A DNA stretch of 64,000 nt, taken from the NCBI GenBank assembly GCA_963756365.1, contig CAVWNF010000003.1:1240001-1304000 (forward strand), written 5' to 3'. Position numbers and translations under genes: made by a program. The stretch is from WHTI01 sp963756365 (lineage in GTDB: Bacteria; Actinomycetota; CADDZG01; WHSQ01). The notes under the pieces were generated by a model. It did no database searches and had not been told where the DNA came from. It was given only the letters and a program-made list of their open reading frames with translations. Below are positions 1 to 7,986 of the stretch, one piece after another; position 1 is the stretch's first letter, and every line of letters begins with the position of its first letter.

Positions 1-119
1 CGCTGTGATGGCTTCCTGAACCCGGAGATCTTCCGCACGAACTGGAGGGCGGCGGCCTCGACGTCTTCTTGGGGGACGGGGTTCTCGTAATCGCGTAGCG
101 TCTTGATGCTTCGGCACAT
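1..119 (-). CDS. DUF2277 family protein, truncated by the window edge
   Basis: The frame begins at ATG 119 and runs off the left edge, leaving 39 residues that start MCRSIKTLRDYENP and include ALQFVRKISGFRKP. That N-terminus matches the small DUF2277 proteins (roughly 80-90 residues) known from Actinomycetota and other bacteria; their function is unknown. A strong ribosome binding site (AAAGGAGA, bases 125-132) lies five bases before the ATG and decides the start. It is transcribed in the same direction as, and just downstream of, the tag gene. Confidence 0.8.
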   Translation of the reverse strand, partial: MCRSIKTLRDYENPVPQEDVEAAALQFVRKISGFRKPSQ

Positions 120-145
120 GATGGTCTCCTTTCGACCCCTCGACG

Positions 146-766
146 CTAGCACCGGATCGAAGGGCGAACGAAATCGGCTCTCAGCTCGTCAACCTCCGAT
201 CGGGCGAAGCAGGTGGCGACATGATCGTTAACGAGGCCCATCGCCTCCATGAACGAGTACACCGTCGTAGGACCCACGAAAGCCCAGCCGCGCTTCTTGA
301 GATCCTTGCTCATGGCGATCGCCTCGGGACTCGATGTGACTTGCATCAACGACTCCATATCGATACGGGACGGGCGGGTCGCTGGATCGGGCTCGAAGGA
401 CCATACGTACGCCGGGAGACTGCCGGCCTCTTCGATCAGCTCGATGCATCTGCGGGCGTTGTTGATCGTGGCCTCGATCTTGGCCCGGTTCCTTACGATC
501 CCGGCGTCGCCCATCAAGCGCTCGACGCTGCGAGAGTTGAAGCGGGCCACCGCCTCGATATCGAACGAGCGGAACGCTGCACGGAAGTTCTCGCGCTTCC
601 TCAGGATGGTGAGCCAACTCAGGCCCGCCATGAATCCCTCGAGACAGAGCTTCTCGAACAGGCGACCGTCGTCGTCCACGGGCCTGCCCCATTCGCTGTC
701 GTGGTAATCGAGGTAGAGAGGGTCCCCGAGGCACCACCAGCAGCGTGGGAGATCGTCACCATCCAT
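146..766 (-). CDS. tag: DNA-3-methyladenine glycosylase I
   Basis: Tag excises 3-methyladenine from alkylated DNA as the first step of base excision repair. The 206-residue length is usual for the family. The N-terminus carries the signature RCWWCLGDPLYLDYHDSEWG followed by LFEKLCLEGFMAGLSW and TILRKRENFRAAF, which line the base-binding pocket. The zinc-binding cysteine and histidines of Tag are consistent with RC near residue 9, HD near 22 and NDHVATCF near the C-terminus. The start at 764-766 diverges directly from the downstream methyltransferase gene. No other alkylation repair gene lies next to it, although an alkyltransferase-like gene occurs at 34.7 kb. Confidence 0.95.
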   Translation of the reverse strand: MDGDDLPRCWWCLGDPLYLDYHDSEWGRPVDDDGRLFEKLCLEGFMAGLSWLTILRKRENFRAAFRSFDIEAVARFNSRSVERLMGDAGIVRNRAKIEATINNARRCIELIEEAGSLPAYVWSFEPDPATRPSRIDMESLMQVTSSPEAIAMSKDLKKRGWAFVGPTTVYSFMEAMGLVNDHVATCFARSEVDELRADFVRPSIRC

Positions 767-799
767 GCTCGTAGGTTCCCATCAACACGCCTCGGACGC

Positions 800-805
800 T
801 ACGCT
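800..805 (+). promoter_or_regulatory. -10 element TACGCT of the methyltransferase gene
   Basis: TACGCT is followed by seven bases and then GTG 813. It fits the leaderless TANNNT pattern seen throughout the window and favours GTG 813 over the upstream ATG at 765. Confidence 0.5.
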
Positions 806-812
806 TCGGGGC

Positions 813-1601
813 GTGGATCGGGGCTGGGATGAGCGATCGACGGCGACCTACCGGGAGCTAGCGGCGGTTGCGGTGCCACGCCGCAGCGAGCTGATCGCGT
901 CGTTCCTGTCGCTGGCCCCCTTCGGGCCCAACGATTCAGCCACGGTGGTCGAGTTGGCATGCGGGGAGGGGTTCCTCGCCGCCGCGTTCCTGAAGGCCTA
1001 TCCGGGGATCTCCCTGGTTGCTCTCGATGGCTCGGCAGAGATGCGGGAGGTCACCTCCACGCGGCTCTCCCACCACGAAGGGCGGGTCGAGATCGGTAAC
1101 TTCGACCTCGACTCAGAAGACTGGCTGCACCATCTCGATGGAGCCCACCTCGTGGTGTCATCCCTAGCGATCCACCACCTCGATGATGCCGGCAAGCAGC
1201 GGCTCTTCCAGTCGGTGGCGGAGCGATTGGCCCCGGGAGGCGCCCTCTTGATAGGGGACATCGTGCATCCCGGGAGCCGCAGCGCCGAGCGCTTCTTCGG
1301 GGCTCAGTACGACGACGCGGTCAAGGACGCCTCGATGGCGATCGCCGGGGATCTCTCTCTGTGGAACACGTTCGATGGCGAGGATTGGAACCACTTCCGC
1401 ACCCCTGACCTCGAGTTCGACAAGCCGTCGATCCTCGCCGACCAGATCGGGTGGTTAACCGCGGCCGGATTCGTTGCCGACTGCTTCTGGATGTTCTCGG
1501 GGCACGCCTTGTATGGGGGCTACCTACCGCCGGTCCCAGAGGTCGAGCCGATCCCGTACGCGGATGCGCTAGAGACCGCTCGCGAGGTCCTGTCCGGATA
1601 G
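813..1601 (+). CDS. class I SAM-dependent methyltransferase
   Basis: This is a 262-residue soluble methyltransferase of unknown substrate. The S-adenosylmethionine site is visible as motif I VVELACGEGFLAAAF, the acidic motif II residue in LVALDGSAEM, and the post-motif IV segment SSLAIHHLDD followed by LAPGGALLIGD. I chose GTG 813 because it follows a TACGCT -10 box by seven bases. An ATG at 765 would also be in frame, but it would overlap the divergent tag start. The C-terminal 100 residues (aromatic, with WNHFRTPDLEF) are not a domain I recognise and may bind the substrate. The neighbours do not reveal the substrate. Confidence 0.75.
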   Translation: MDRGWDERSTATYRELAAVAVPRRSELIASFLSLAPFGPNDSATVVELACGEGFLAAAFLKAYPGISLVALDGSAEMREVTSTRLSHHEGRVEIGNFDLDSEDWLHHLDGAHLVVSSLAIHHLDDAGKQRLFQSVAERLAPGGALLIGDIVHPGSRSAERFFGAQYDDAVKDASMAIAGDLSLWNTFDGEDWNHFRTPDLEFDKPSILADQIGWLTAAGFVADCFWMFSGHALYGGYLPPVPEVEPIPYADALETAREVLSG

Positions 1602-1749
1602 TCGTTCTTTCCATCCTTTGCACAAGCCTCGCGAACGGGCTTGGACAAAATGTTCTGGCCCCTGCCGTCATCCTGCTGCTACCTTCGCCGGACGGCCCGA
1701 CTCGATAGACACACGAGGAGGGTGGATCGAATCGCGAAGGGAGTCCGAG

Positions 1750-3180
1750 ATGTCTCGAACGCTCCAGAACTTCATCAACGGTGAGCACTCCGATGCCGCA
1801 TCCGGCGAAACGATGTCACTCGTCGATCCGGTCACCGGCGAAGAGTTCGCCACCGCCCCCGTTTCTGGCGACGCGGACATCGATCGCGCCGCTCAAGCAG
1901 CGCGGGACGCGTTCGAGAAGTGGCGCGACACGACCCCATCGGAGCGCGCTCTTGCATTGATCCGGATCGCGGACGCGATCGAAGAGCGGACCGATGAGTT
2001 CGTGAAGCTCGAGAGTGAGAACACCGGGAAGCCTCTCGGCCTGACCGCTGACGAGGAGATCCCTCCGATGGTCGATCAGATCAGGTTCTTCGCCGGCGCG
2101 GCGCGGATGCTGGAGGGCCGGTCGGCCGGCGAGTACATGGCGGGACACACTTCGTTCGTCCGCCGGGAGCCAGTCGGCGTGTGCGCCCAGGTGACCCCGT
2201 GGAACTACCCGATGATGATGGCTGTTTGGAAATGGGCACCGGCGATCGCAGCCGGAAACACAGTCGTGCTCAAGCCCTCGGACACGACCCCGGTCACCAC
2301 GCTTCGGATGGCCGAAGTGATGGCCGAGTTCCTCCCGCCCGGTGTGTTCAACGTCATCACCGGAGACCGTTCAACGGGAGCGAAGCTCGTAACGCATCCG
2401 ATCCCGGACATGGCGTCGATAACGGGAAGCGTCCGGGCTGGGATGGAGGTCGCTCGCGAGGCCGGCGGGATGCTCAAGCGCGTCCACCTCGAACTTGGAG
2501 GGAAGGCCCCGGTCATCGTGTTCGACGATGCTGACGTGGAATCTGCGGCCGAGAACATCGCGATCGCCGGGTACTTCAATGCCGGCCAGGACTGCACCGC
2601 CGCCACACGCGTCCTCGCGGGTCCCGGGATCTACGAGAACTTCGTCGCCGCTCTCGAGAGCCAGGCGAAGAACACCAAGACCGGCGACCCTGACGACGAG
2701 GATGTCCTCTACGGCCCCCTCAACAACTCGGGACAACTGGAACGCGTCAAGGGATTCCTCGACGGTGCGCCCAAGAACGCAGAGGTCGTTGCGGGTGGCA
2801 AGGTCGTAGACCGGGCCGGGTACTTCCTAGAGCCGACGGTCGTCACCGGACTCGAGCAGACCGACGACATGATCCAGCAGGAGATCTTCGGTCCGGTGAT
2901 CACCGTGCAGCGATTCGACGATGAAGAGAAGGCGCTGGCGTGGGCCAACGGGGTCGAGTACGGGCTGGCATCGAGCGTATGGACCAAGGACCACGGACGC
3001 GCGATGAGGATGGCTAAAGCCCTCGATTACGGCTGCGTGTGGATCAACACGCACATCCCCCTCGTCGCGGAGATGCCTCACGGAGGCTTCAAGCACTCGG
3101 GCCACGGTAAGGACCTCTCGATGTACGGGTTCGAGGACTACACGAGGATCAAGCACGTGATGTCGAACATCGAGGCCTGA
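1750..3180 (+). CDS. aldehyde dehydrogenase, aminoaldehyde (gamma-aminobutyraldehyde) dehydrogenase-like
   Basis: This NAD(P)-dependent aldehyde dehydrogenase has 476 residues, the usual family length. Visible elements are the cofactor/substrate segment TPWNYPMMM, the catalytic glutamate in HLELGGKAP, the catalytic cysteine in FNAGQDCTAA, and the C-terminal EIFGPV and HSGHGKDLSMYG. The GQDCTA variant of the active site is typical of aminobutyraldehyde and betaine-type enzymes rather than acetaldehyde dehydrogenases. ATG 1750 follows a good ribosome binding site (AAGGGAG), so the longer frame to 1618 is probably untranslated. The stop codon overlaps the next start by one base, so it is probably co-translated with the saccharopine dehydrogenase-like protein. 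An amine or lysine degradation role is inferred. Confidence 0.85.
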   Translation: MSRTLQNFINGEHSDAASGETMSLVDPVTGEEFATAPVSGDADIDRAAQAARDAFEKWRDTTPSERALALIRIADAIEERTDEFVKLESENTGKPLGLTADEEIPPMVDQIRFFAGAARMLEGRSAGEYMAGHTSFVRREPVGVCAQVTPWNYPMMMAVWKWAPAIAAGNTVVLKPSDTTPVTTLRMAEVMAEFLPPGVFNVITGDRSTGAKLVTHPIPDMASITGSVRAGMEVAREAGGMLKRVHLELGGKAPVIVFDDADVESAAENIAIAGYFNAGQDCTAATRVLAGPGIYENFVAALESQAKNTKTGDPDDEDVLYGPLNNSGQLERVKGFLDGAPKNAEVVAGGKVVDRAGYFLEPTVVTGLEQTDDMIQQEIFGPVITVQRFDDEEKALAWANGVEYGLASSVWTKDHGRAMRMAKALDYGCVWINTHIPLVAEMPHGGFKHSGHGKDLSMYGFEDYTRIKHVMSNIEA

Positions 3181-4388
3181 TGCGCATCCTCGTGGTGGGG
3201 GCCGGAGGTGTGGGTTCGGCGATCGCAGCGGTTGCGGCGTCGAGAGACTTCGTGGAACTCATGGTGCTGGGCGACCTCGATGTCGAACGCGCCACCGCGG
3301 CTGCCGCTCCTCACGGAGATCGTTTCGAAGGCATCGCACTCGATGCTTCGGACGCGAGCGCCATCGTCGAAGCTGCCACGTCGCACAAGGCGGACGTGAT
3401 CCTCAACGCCTGCGACCCGAGGTTCAACCCACCGATCTTCGAGGCTGCGTTCGAAGCTGGCGTCCATTACCTCGATATGGCGATGACCTTGTCCGAGCCG
3501 CACCCGGAGCGCCCGCATGAGGAGACCGGGGTGAAGTTGGGAGACGCCCAGTTCGAGGTCTCCGACGCGTGGGCAGAGAAGGGACTCCTGGCCCTCGTTG
3601 GCATAGGTGTCGAACCGGGACTCTCCGACGTCTTCGCTCGCTACGCGTCCGACCATCTGTTCTCGAAGATGGACGAGGTCGGCGTGAGAGATGGAGCCAA
3701 CCTCGAGATCGAGGGCTACACGTTCGCGCCGACGTTCTCGATCTGGACGACGATCGAAGAATGCCTCAATCCACCGGTGATCTTCGAGAAGGACCGCGGG
3801 TGGTACACGACCCCGCCATTCTCCGAACCCGAGACATTCACCTTTCCCGAGGGCATCGGAGAGGTCGAATGCGTGAACGTGGAACACGAAGAGGTGCTCT
3901 TGATCCCACGGTGGCTCGATGCGCAACGCGTCACCTTCAAGTACGGACTCGGCGACGAGTTCATCGAGATCCTCAAGACGATCCATCTACTCGGGTTGGA
4001 CTCGACGGAGAAGATCTCGGTCCGAGGTGTCGAGGTCGCTCCGCGTGACGTGATCGCTGCGGCATTGCCCGACCCAGCCCGACTAGGCGACCTCATGAGC
4101 GGCAAGACGTGTGCGGGCACCTGGGTCACCGGCACTGGGAAGGATGGATCGGCGCGCGACGTCTACCTGTATCACGTGCTCGACAACGCCGAATCGATGG
4201 CGAAGTGGGGGAGTCAAGCTGTCGTTCTTCAGACGGCGCTCAATCCGGTGATCGCCCTTGAACTCATCGATTCCGGAGCGTGGACTGGATCGGGAGTGCT
4301 TGGGCCCGAAGCGTTCACCGCCGATCCATTCCTGGCACTCCTCGCCGAGTACGGGCACCCCCACGGCATCGAGGAGCGCACCCCCTAG
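3180..4388 (+). CDS. saccharopine dehydrogenase-like oxidoreductase
   Basis: The 402-residue protein opens with a Rossmann dinucleotide-binding loop (ILVVGAGGVGSAIA) and has the saccharopine dehydrogenase/carboxynorspermidine synthase architecture, including NACDPRFNPPIFEAAFEAGVHYLDMA and GIGVEPGLSDVFA. Family members reductively or oxidatively join or split an amino acid and a carbonyl compound, or oxidise the side chain of lysine. Translation is coupled to the upstream aldehyde dehydrogenase (TGATG overlap). That pairing suggests one enzyme makes an amino-semialdehyde and the other oxidises it, for example lysine to aminoadipate, or a polyamine route. The substrate cannot be read from the sequence. 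Confidence 0.75.
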   Translation: MRILVVGAGGVGSAIAAVAASRDFVELMVLGDLDVERATAAAAPHGDRFEGIALDASDASAIVEAATSHKADVILNACDPRFNPPIFEAAFEAGVHYLDMAMTLSEPHPERPHEETGVKLGDAQFEVSDAWAEKGLLALVGIGVEPGLSDVFARYASDHLFSKMDEVGVRDGANLEIEGYTFAPTFSIWTTIEECLNPPVIFEKDRGWYTTPPFSEPETFTFPEGIGEVECVNVEHEEVLLIPRWLDAQRVTFKYGLGDEFIEILKTIHLLGLDSTEKISVRGVEVAPRDVIAAALPDPARLGDLMSGKTCAGTWVTGTGKDGSARDVYLYHVLDNAESMAKWGSQAVVLQTALNPVIALELIDSGAWTGSGVLGPEAFTADPFLALLAEYGHPHGIEERTP

Positions 4389-4433
4389 CTCGCCCTGGTT
4401 GTTGGAACCGCGCTGGTCTGGTTTGGTGGGGCC

Positions 4434-5378
4434 ATGAGTACTAAGCGCACTATCGCTCTCGGCGTGATCACGGTCCTGATCCTGGGAGCAGCGATCTTCG
4501 TGGGATCGAACGACGAACTCATCGAGGATCTCGCCCCCGACGCGTCGGGTACCGACGTTCCCACCGAAGAGGCGGCCGTCAGCGCCCCGACATCGGGTCC
4601 CTCTGGCTACGAGTACCCCGGCCCGAAGGCTCCGATCCCCAAGGGTGCGGTCGGGCTAGCCGAGGAATTGAACGCACTCCGCCCCGCCCTCGAAGACGAC
4701 ATCGCGATCTGGATGACCGAGGACACCAAACGGAACGACACGGCGAAGGCGATCGCTCTCGGGGGACTTAGGGATCAACGACTATCGAGGTACGTCAACG
4801 CTCACGACCGGGTGCGCCGCAAGGTTCTGAAACTGCTGGAGCCTCGTATCGCGTCGATCCTCAAACGCAACTACAAGGCCGGCCATGCTCTGAGTGTCCT
4901 AACCACACCCGTTGAGAAGGTGCCGGACTGGCGGATATTCACCCCGGAACCGCCTCATAACCTCATGCGCTACTACCTGAAGGCCCAGAAGAGGTTCGGG
5001 GTGAAGTGGTACTACCTGGCCGCGGTCAATCTGGTCGAGAGCCGGATGGGCAGACTGAAGGGTCCGAGTTCCGCAGGTGCACGAGGCCCGATGCAGTTCA
5101 TGCCCGCGACCTGGGACGCGTACGGCAATGGCGGGAACGTCAACGATCCGCACGACGCGATCCTCGGAGCGGGGCGCTATCTGCACGCGAGCGGGGCACC
5201 AGGCGACATGAAGAGCGCTCTGTACTCGTACAACCACTCCTCGAACTACGTGACCGCGATCCAGACCTATGCCCGAGAGATGAAGGCGCACAGGAAGAGT
5301 TTCTTCGTCTACTACTACTGGCAGGTGTTCGTCCGGACCACCAAGGGCGACGTCCAGATGACGGGCCCGGGGACCTAG
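4434..5378 (+). CDS. membrane-anchored lytic transglycosylase (SLT domain)
   Basis: This 314-residue protein has an N-terminal membrane anchor or signal sequence (TIALGVITVLILGAAIFVG), a proline- and acid-rich linker to about residue 70, a helical region, and a C-terminal lysozyme-like transglycosylase domain. The catalytic glutamate is Glu202 in NLVESRMG, followed by the family motif GPMQFMPATW and YNHSSNYV. Such enzymes cleave peptidoglycan outside the membrane, often during growth, division or resuscitation. No LysM or SPOR domain is visible. The TAG stop shares a palindromic CTAG with the stop of the convergent downstream gene. Confidence 0.88.
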   Translation: MSTKRTIALGVITVLILGAAIFVGSNDELIEDLAPDASGTDVPTEEAAVSAPTSGPSGYEYPGPKAPIPKGAVGLAEELNALRPALEDDIAIWMTEDTKRNDTAKAIALGGLRDQRLSRYVNAHDRVRRKVLKLLEPRIASILKRNYKAGHALSVLTTPVEKVPDWRIFTPEPPHNLMRYYLKAQKRFGVKWYYLAAVNLVESRMGRLKGPSSAGARGPMQFMPATWDAYGNGGNVNDPHDAILGAGRYLHASGAPGDMKSALYSYNHSSNYVTAIQTYAREMKAHRKSFFVYYYWQVFVRTTKGDVQMTGPGT

Positions 5379-6031
5379 GCCGGATCACTCACCTTCTCGG
5401 CCTCGGCGATCAACGCTTTCAGATTGGTCGGGATCGGATTGTCCTTCATCAAGCGGGCGAAGTACGCGGTGTTGTTCGCTAGATACCTGGCGGTCTTGTT
5501 CGTGTAGAGGTGACGGTCTCCTCCTGCTTCGATGTAGCTCGGGCCAGGGCCCGCGGGCCCGACCCAGTAGCAATCCGAGTTCGGCGGCACCACGCAACCG
5601 AGATGGGTGAGATTGAAGAGCGTGGTCGCGGCCGCGTCGTGAGCACCGTCTTCGTTGCCGGTAACGATGCACCCTGCGACCTTCCCGTATAGGGGGAACT
5701 GACCGGTTTCGGGATCACCTTCGTTGTAGGTGCCGTCGAGGCGTTCGATGACCAACTGGGCGACCGAACCGCGCACTCCGAACCAGATGGGCGTCCCGAT
5801 GATGATGATGTCCGCGGCGAGCACCTTCGCAAGGATCGCCGGCCACTCGTCACCCTCACCCATGTCCGTCGATACGCCGAACGGGATGTTGTGATCCACG
5901 ACCCTGACGATCTCGGAGGTCACGTCCAACTCGGAGTACAGGTCGACGACCTTCTTGATAAGCGCCTCTGTGTGGGAGACCTCGGGCGACTTCTTCAGAG
6001 TGCAGTTCAGGAACACGGCTTTCAGGCTCAC
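5375..6031 (-). CDS. flavodoxin-like NAD(P)H-dependent FMN reductase
   Basis: The 218-residue protein shows the flavodoxin fold of the NADPH-dependent FMN reductase family. It has an N-terminal strand and loop (KAVFLNCTLKKSPEVSHTEALIKKV) that binds FMN phosphate, and an isoalloxazine loop (IIIGTPIWFGVRGSVAQLVIERLD). A glycine-rich segment GAHDAAATTLFNLTHLGC follows. Its partners and substrate are unknown. The GTG start follows GGAG at six bases. The stop overlaps that of the convergent lytic transglycosylase by four bases. Confidence 0.8.
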   Translation of the reverse strand: MSLKAVFLNCTLKKSPEVSHTEALIKKVVDLYSELDVTSEIVRVVDHNIPFGVSTDMGEGDEWPAILAKVLAADIIIIGTPIWFGVRGSVAQLVIERLDGTYNEGDPETGQFPLYGKVAGCIVTGNEDGAHDAAATTLFNLTHLGCVVPPNSDCYWVGPAGPGPSYIEAGGDRHLYTNKTARYLANNTAYFARLMKDNPIPTNLKALIAEAEKVSDPA

Positions 6032-6111
6032 GGCGGTCTCCTCGCGGTCGACGGAGTTCCGATTATGCCTGCTCCGCTTACCTACTCTGAGGGGTAGCGG
6101 ACCGCAGGGGC

Positions 6112-6117
6112 TACGAT
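6112..6117 (+). promoter_or_regulatory. -10 element TACGAT of the DUF3151 gene
   Basis: TACGAT is followed by exactly six bases and then ATG 6124, so the predicted transcript starts at the start codon. Confidence 0.55.
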
Positions 6118-6123
6118 GCGTTC

Positions 6124-6531
6124 ATGACACAACTACCGGTCAACGAGCCTCTCGAAACCAGGATCGAAGAACCAGAGGGATCCCTCGCCGAGCTAGCGGC
6201 AGCCTCCAGCGCGGCCGACGTGAGGGCCGTCGCGGCTCGGTACCCGGAGTGTCTCACCGCGTGGGCCGAACTCGGCGAGCGGGCGCTCGCAGACGGAGAC
6301 GCGGTGACCGCATACGCGTTCTTCCGCACCGGCTACCACCGGGGGCTGGATCGGATCCGGGGTGCTGGCTGGAGGGGAAGTGGGACCGTGCCCTGGTCCC
6401 ACGAGCCGAACCAAGGATTCCTTCGCTCGCTGGGTGGCCTGGGTGCTGCCGCGGGGGCGATCGGCGAGGACGTCGAGGCCACGAGATGCAGCGACTTCAT
6501 CGTGCAACTTGCGCCCGACCGCCCGCGCTGA
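6124..6531 (+). CDS. DUF3151 family protein
   Basis: This 135-residue soluble protein matches the actinobacterial DUF3151 family: a helical N-terminal half (AVAARYPECLTAWAELGERA, a repeat-like helical hairpin) and the conserved tail FFRTGYHRGLDRIRGAGWRG, then VPWSHEPNQGFLRSLGGL. The family is widespread in Actinomycetota with no assigned function; the helical pairs resemble a tetratricopeptide fold. Its promoter suggests a leaderless single-gene transcript. The stop lies seven bases from the end of the convergent hydrolase gene. Confidence 0.8.
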   Translation: MTQLPVNEPLETRIEEPEGSLAELAAASSAADVRAVAARYPECLTAWAELGERALADGDAVTAYAFFRTGYHRGLDRIRGAGWRGSGTVPWSHEPNQGFLRSLGGLGAAAGAIGEDVEATRCSDFIVQLAPDRPR

Positions 6532-6538
6532 GTAGCTC

Positions 6539-7168
6539 TCAGACCACTTCTTCGTAGAACGCTGCTATCCGTTCCATCAACGGGTCGTACTTGGCCCAGA
6601 AGAAGTGGTTGGCCGCGGGCACCTCTTGATAGTCCGCTCCTGCGGCCTCCGCCCACGACTTGCAGTCCTTTGGAAGGGTGAGATCGTCGTTGGATCCCAC
6701 CACCACTAGGAGCGGAACTCCGATCGTGAGATCCGGCGGAAGTCCCGCGGTCACCCCAGGCTTCGGCTTCACGGCCGGGGCGATAGCAACGCACGCGCTC
6801 ACGTCATCGCGCTCGGCGACCGCTTTCACGGCCACCGCTCCGCCGAACGACCACCCCGCCACCGCGATGGGGAGGCCGGGGAAGATCTCGGTCGCATGAT
6901 CGATCGCCCCGTGGGCGTCGGCGATCTCGGCCTCACCAGTGCCAGCGGTCCCCTCGGAACCTTCGATGCCTCTGAAATTGAATCTGAGCACCGCGTAGTT
7001 CCGTTCCACCATCGTGTCCTTGAGGGCGACGAGTAGGGGCGATTCCATCGTCCCTCCCATCTTCGGGTGGGCGTGGCAGATGACCAGCACCGCGTCGAGG
7101 CTGTCGGGGCGCTCCCACTCGCCGACGAGCTTCAGGCCGTCGCGAGACTGGAATGTGATCGCGCTCAT
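6539..7168 (-). CDS. alpha/beta hydrolase, dienelactone hydrolase-like
   Basis: The 209-residue cytoplasmic hydrolase has the nucleophile elbow GWSFGG (Ser107), an oxyanion segment CHAHPKMGGTMESP near residue 31, and a C-terminal histidine in ANHFFWAKYDPLMERI. It resembles the compact hydrolase group related to dienelactone hydrolases and KANL3/Tex30 proteins. The substrate is unknown. Its start overlaps the stop of the HIT gene by four bases (ATGA), so the two form a translationally coupled pair. Confidence 0.8.
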   Translation of the reverse strand: MSAITFQSRDGLKLVGEWERPDSLDAVLVICHAHPKMGGTMESPLLVALKDTMVERNYAVLRFNFRGIEGSEGTAGTGEAEIADAHGAIDHATEIFPGLPIAVAGWSFGGAVAVKAVAERDDVSACVAIAPAVKPKPGVTAGLPPDLTIGVPLLVVVGSNDDLTLPKDCKSWAEAAGADYQEVPAANHFFWAKYDPLMERIAAFYEEVV

Positions 7169-7575
7169 GCGCCGAGGACTTCCCTGATCGACCGCGCGGT
7201 CTCGGTACGGTGCGCCTCATCCCGATACTTGTGGCGCGGCCAGAAGAACCCCCGCAGCCCATCCTTCGGTCGACGTGGCACCACGTGGGTGTGGAGGTGC
7301 GGGACAGACTGGCTCACCTTGTTATTGATCGCGACGAAACTGCCGGGGGCTTCCATCGCCGCCTCGACGGCACCGGCTATCCGCTGGACCAGCGAGAAGT
7401 ACGCGCCCACACCGTCCACCGGCAGGTCGTGGAGCGTTTCGTGATGCACCCTAGGGACCACGAGAGTGTGGCCGGGGAAGAGCGGGCGGATATCGAGGAA
7501 CGCCAAGTGGGCCTCGTCCTCGAAGACGAGATCCGATCCGAGCGTTCCTGACGCGATATCGCAGAACACGCACAT
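7165..7575 (-). CDS. HIT family nucleotide hydrolase/transferase
   Basis: The 136-residue protein carries the histidine triad HLHTHVV (His93, 95, 97), where the middle histidine acts as nucleophile on nucleotide alpha-phosphates. The N-terminal CVFC (Cys2, Cys5) with the downstream HH is the zinc site of Hint/Fhit-like proteins. Likely substrates are adenosine phosphoramidates or dinucleoside polyphosphates. The gene has its own leaderless promoter and is coupled to the downstream hydrolase gene. Confidence 0.92.
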   Translation of the reverse strand: MCVFCDIASGTLGSDLVFEDEAHLAFLDIRPLFPGHTLVVPRVHHETLHDLPVDGVGAYFSLVQRIAGAVEAAMEAPGSFVAINNKVSQSVPHLHTHVVPRRPKDGLRGFFWPRHKYRDEAHRTETARSIREVLGA

Positions 7576-7581
7576 CGCCCG

Positions 7582-7587
7582 AGATTA
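7582..7587 (-). promoter_or_regulatory. -10 element TAATCT of the HIT-hydrolase pair
   Basis: On the minus strand TAATCT is followed by six bases and the ATG of the HIT gene at 7575, the leaderless arrangement. Confidence 0.55.
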
Positions 7588-7638
7588 CGTGGGCTCCGCA
7601 TCCGCGACGACCACGACCTATGCTCTGGGGATCGGGCC

Positions 7639-7644
7639 TAGCTT
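7639..7644 (+). promoter_or_regulatory. -10 element TAGCTT of the small protein gene at 7652
   Basis: TAGCTT is followed by seven bases and GTG 7652. The AGGAG just inside this spacer could alternatively act as a ribosome binding site for ATG 7661. Confidence 0.4.
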
Positions 7645-7651
7645 AGGAGTG

Positions 7652-7954
7652 GTGATAACGATGGACGAGAACACCGTCAGGGAGAGCGCTCAGGCACACG
7701 GCGACGCGGTCGTCGCTGGCAACTTCGATGTAGCGGGCAAGGATCTGACCGCGGCGTCGGGGGCACAGGCTCCGGACGTGATGAAAGCACTCCCGCGAGG
7801 CGTCACCAAGGCCGAGGTCACTTCGATCGAGGGTGGAGACGACGGGATGGTCGTCGGGATCAGATACTCGAATGAGGACAGCGCTACGACCGTTGCCTCC
7901 ACGTGGCAGGACGTCGATGGGACGCCGAAGATAGTCAACCTCGAGGTTCTTTGA
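7652..7954 (+). CDS. hypothetical protein, possibly NTF2-like
   Basis: This small acidic protein of about 100 residues has no transmembrane segment and no cysteines. Its alternating pattern (helix ESAQAHGDAVVAGNFDVAGKDL, then strands VTKAEVTSIEGGDDGMVVGIRYS and TTVASTWQDVDGTPKIVNLEVL) is suggestive of an NTF2/SnoaL-like fold, but I do not recognise a family with certainty. Two starts are possible: GTG 7652, fitting the leaderless -10 rule, or ATG 7661 behind AGGAG. It is followed by another small gene of unknown function. Confidence 0.6.
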   Translation: MITMDENTVRESAQAHGDAVVAGNFDVAGKDLTAASGAQAPDVMKALPRGVTKAEVTSIEGGDDGMVVGIRYSNEDSATTVASTWQDVDGTPKIVNLEVL

Positions 7955-7972
7955 GGCTCGGCTCCCGCTTGC

Positions 7973-7978
7973 TATCCT
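7973..7978 (+). promoter_or_regulatory. -10 element TATCCT of the gene at 7987
   Basis: TATCCT is followed by eight bases and ATG 7987, at the long end of the leaderless spacing seen here. Confidence 0.5.
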
Positions 7979-7986
7979 CACGACCA

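Noticed and set aside
3138..3986. Long antisense frame inside the saccharopine dehydrogenase-like gene
   Set aside because: The sense strand has an N-terminal Rossmann motif and an intact full-length family match; the antisense product is arginine/histidine-rich without motifs.
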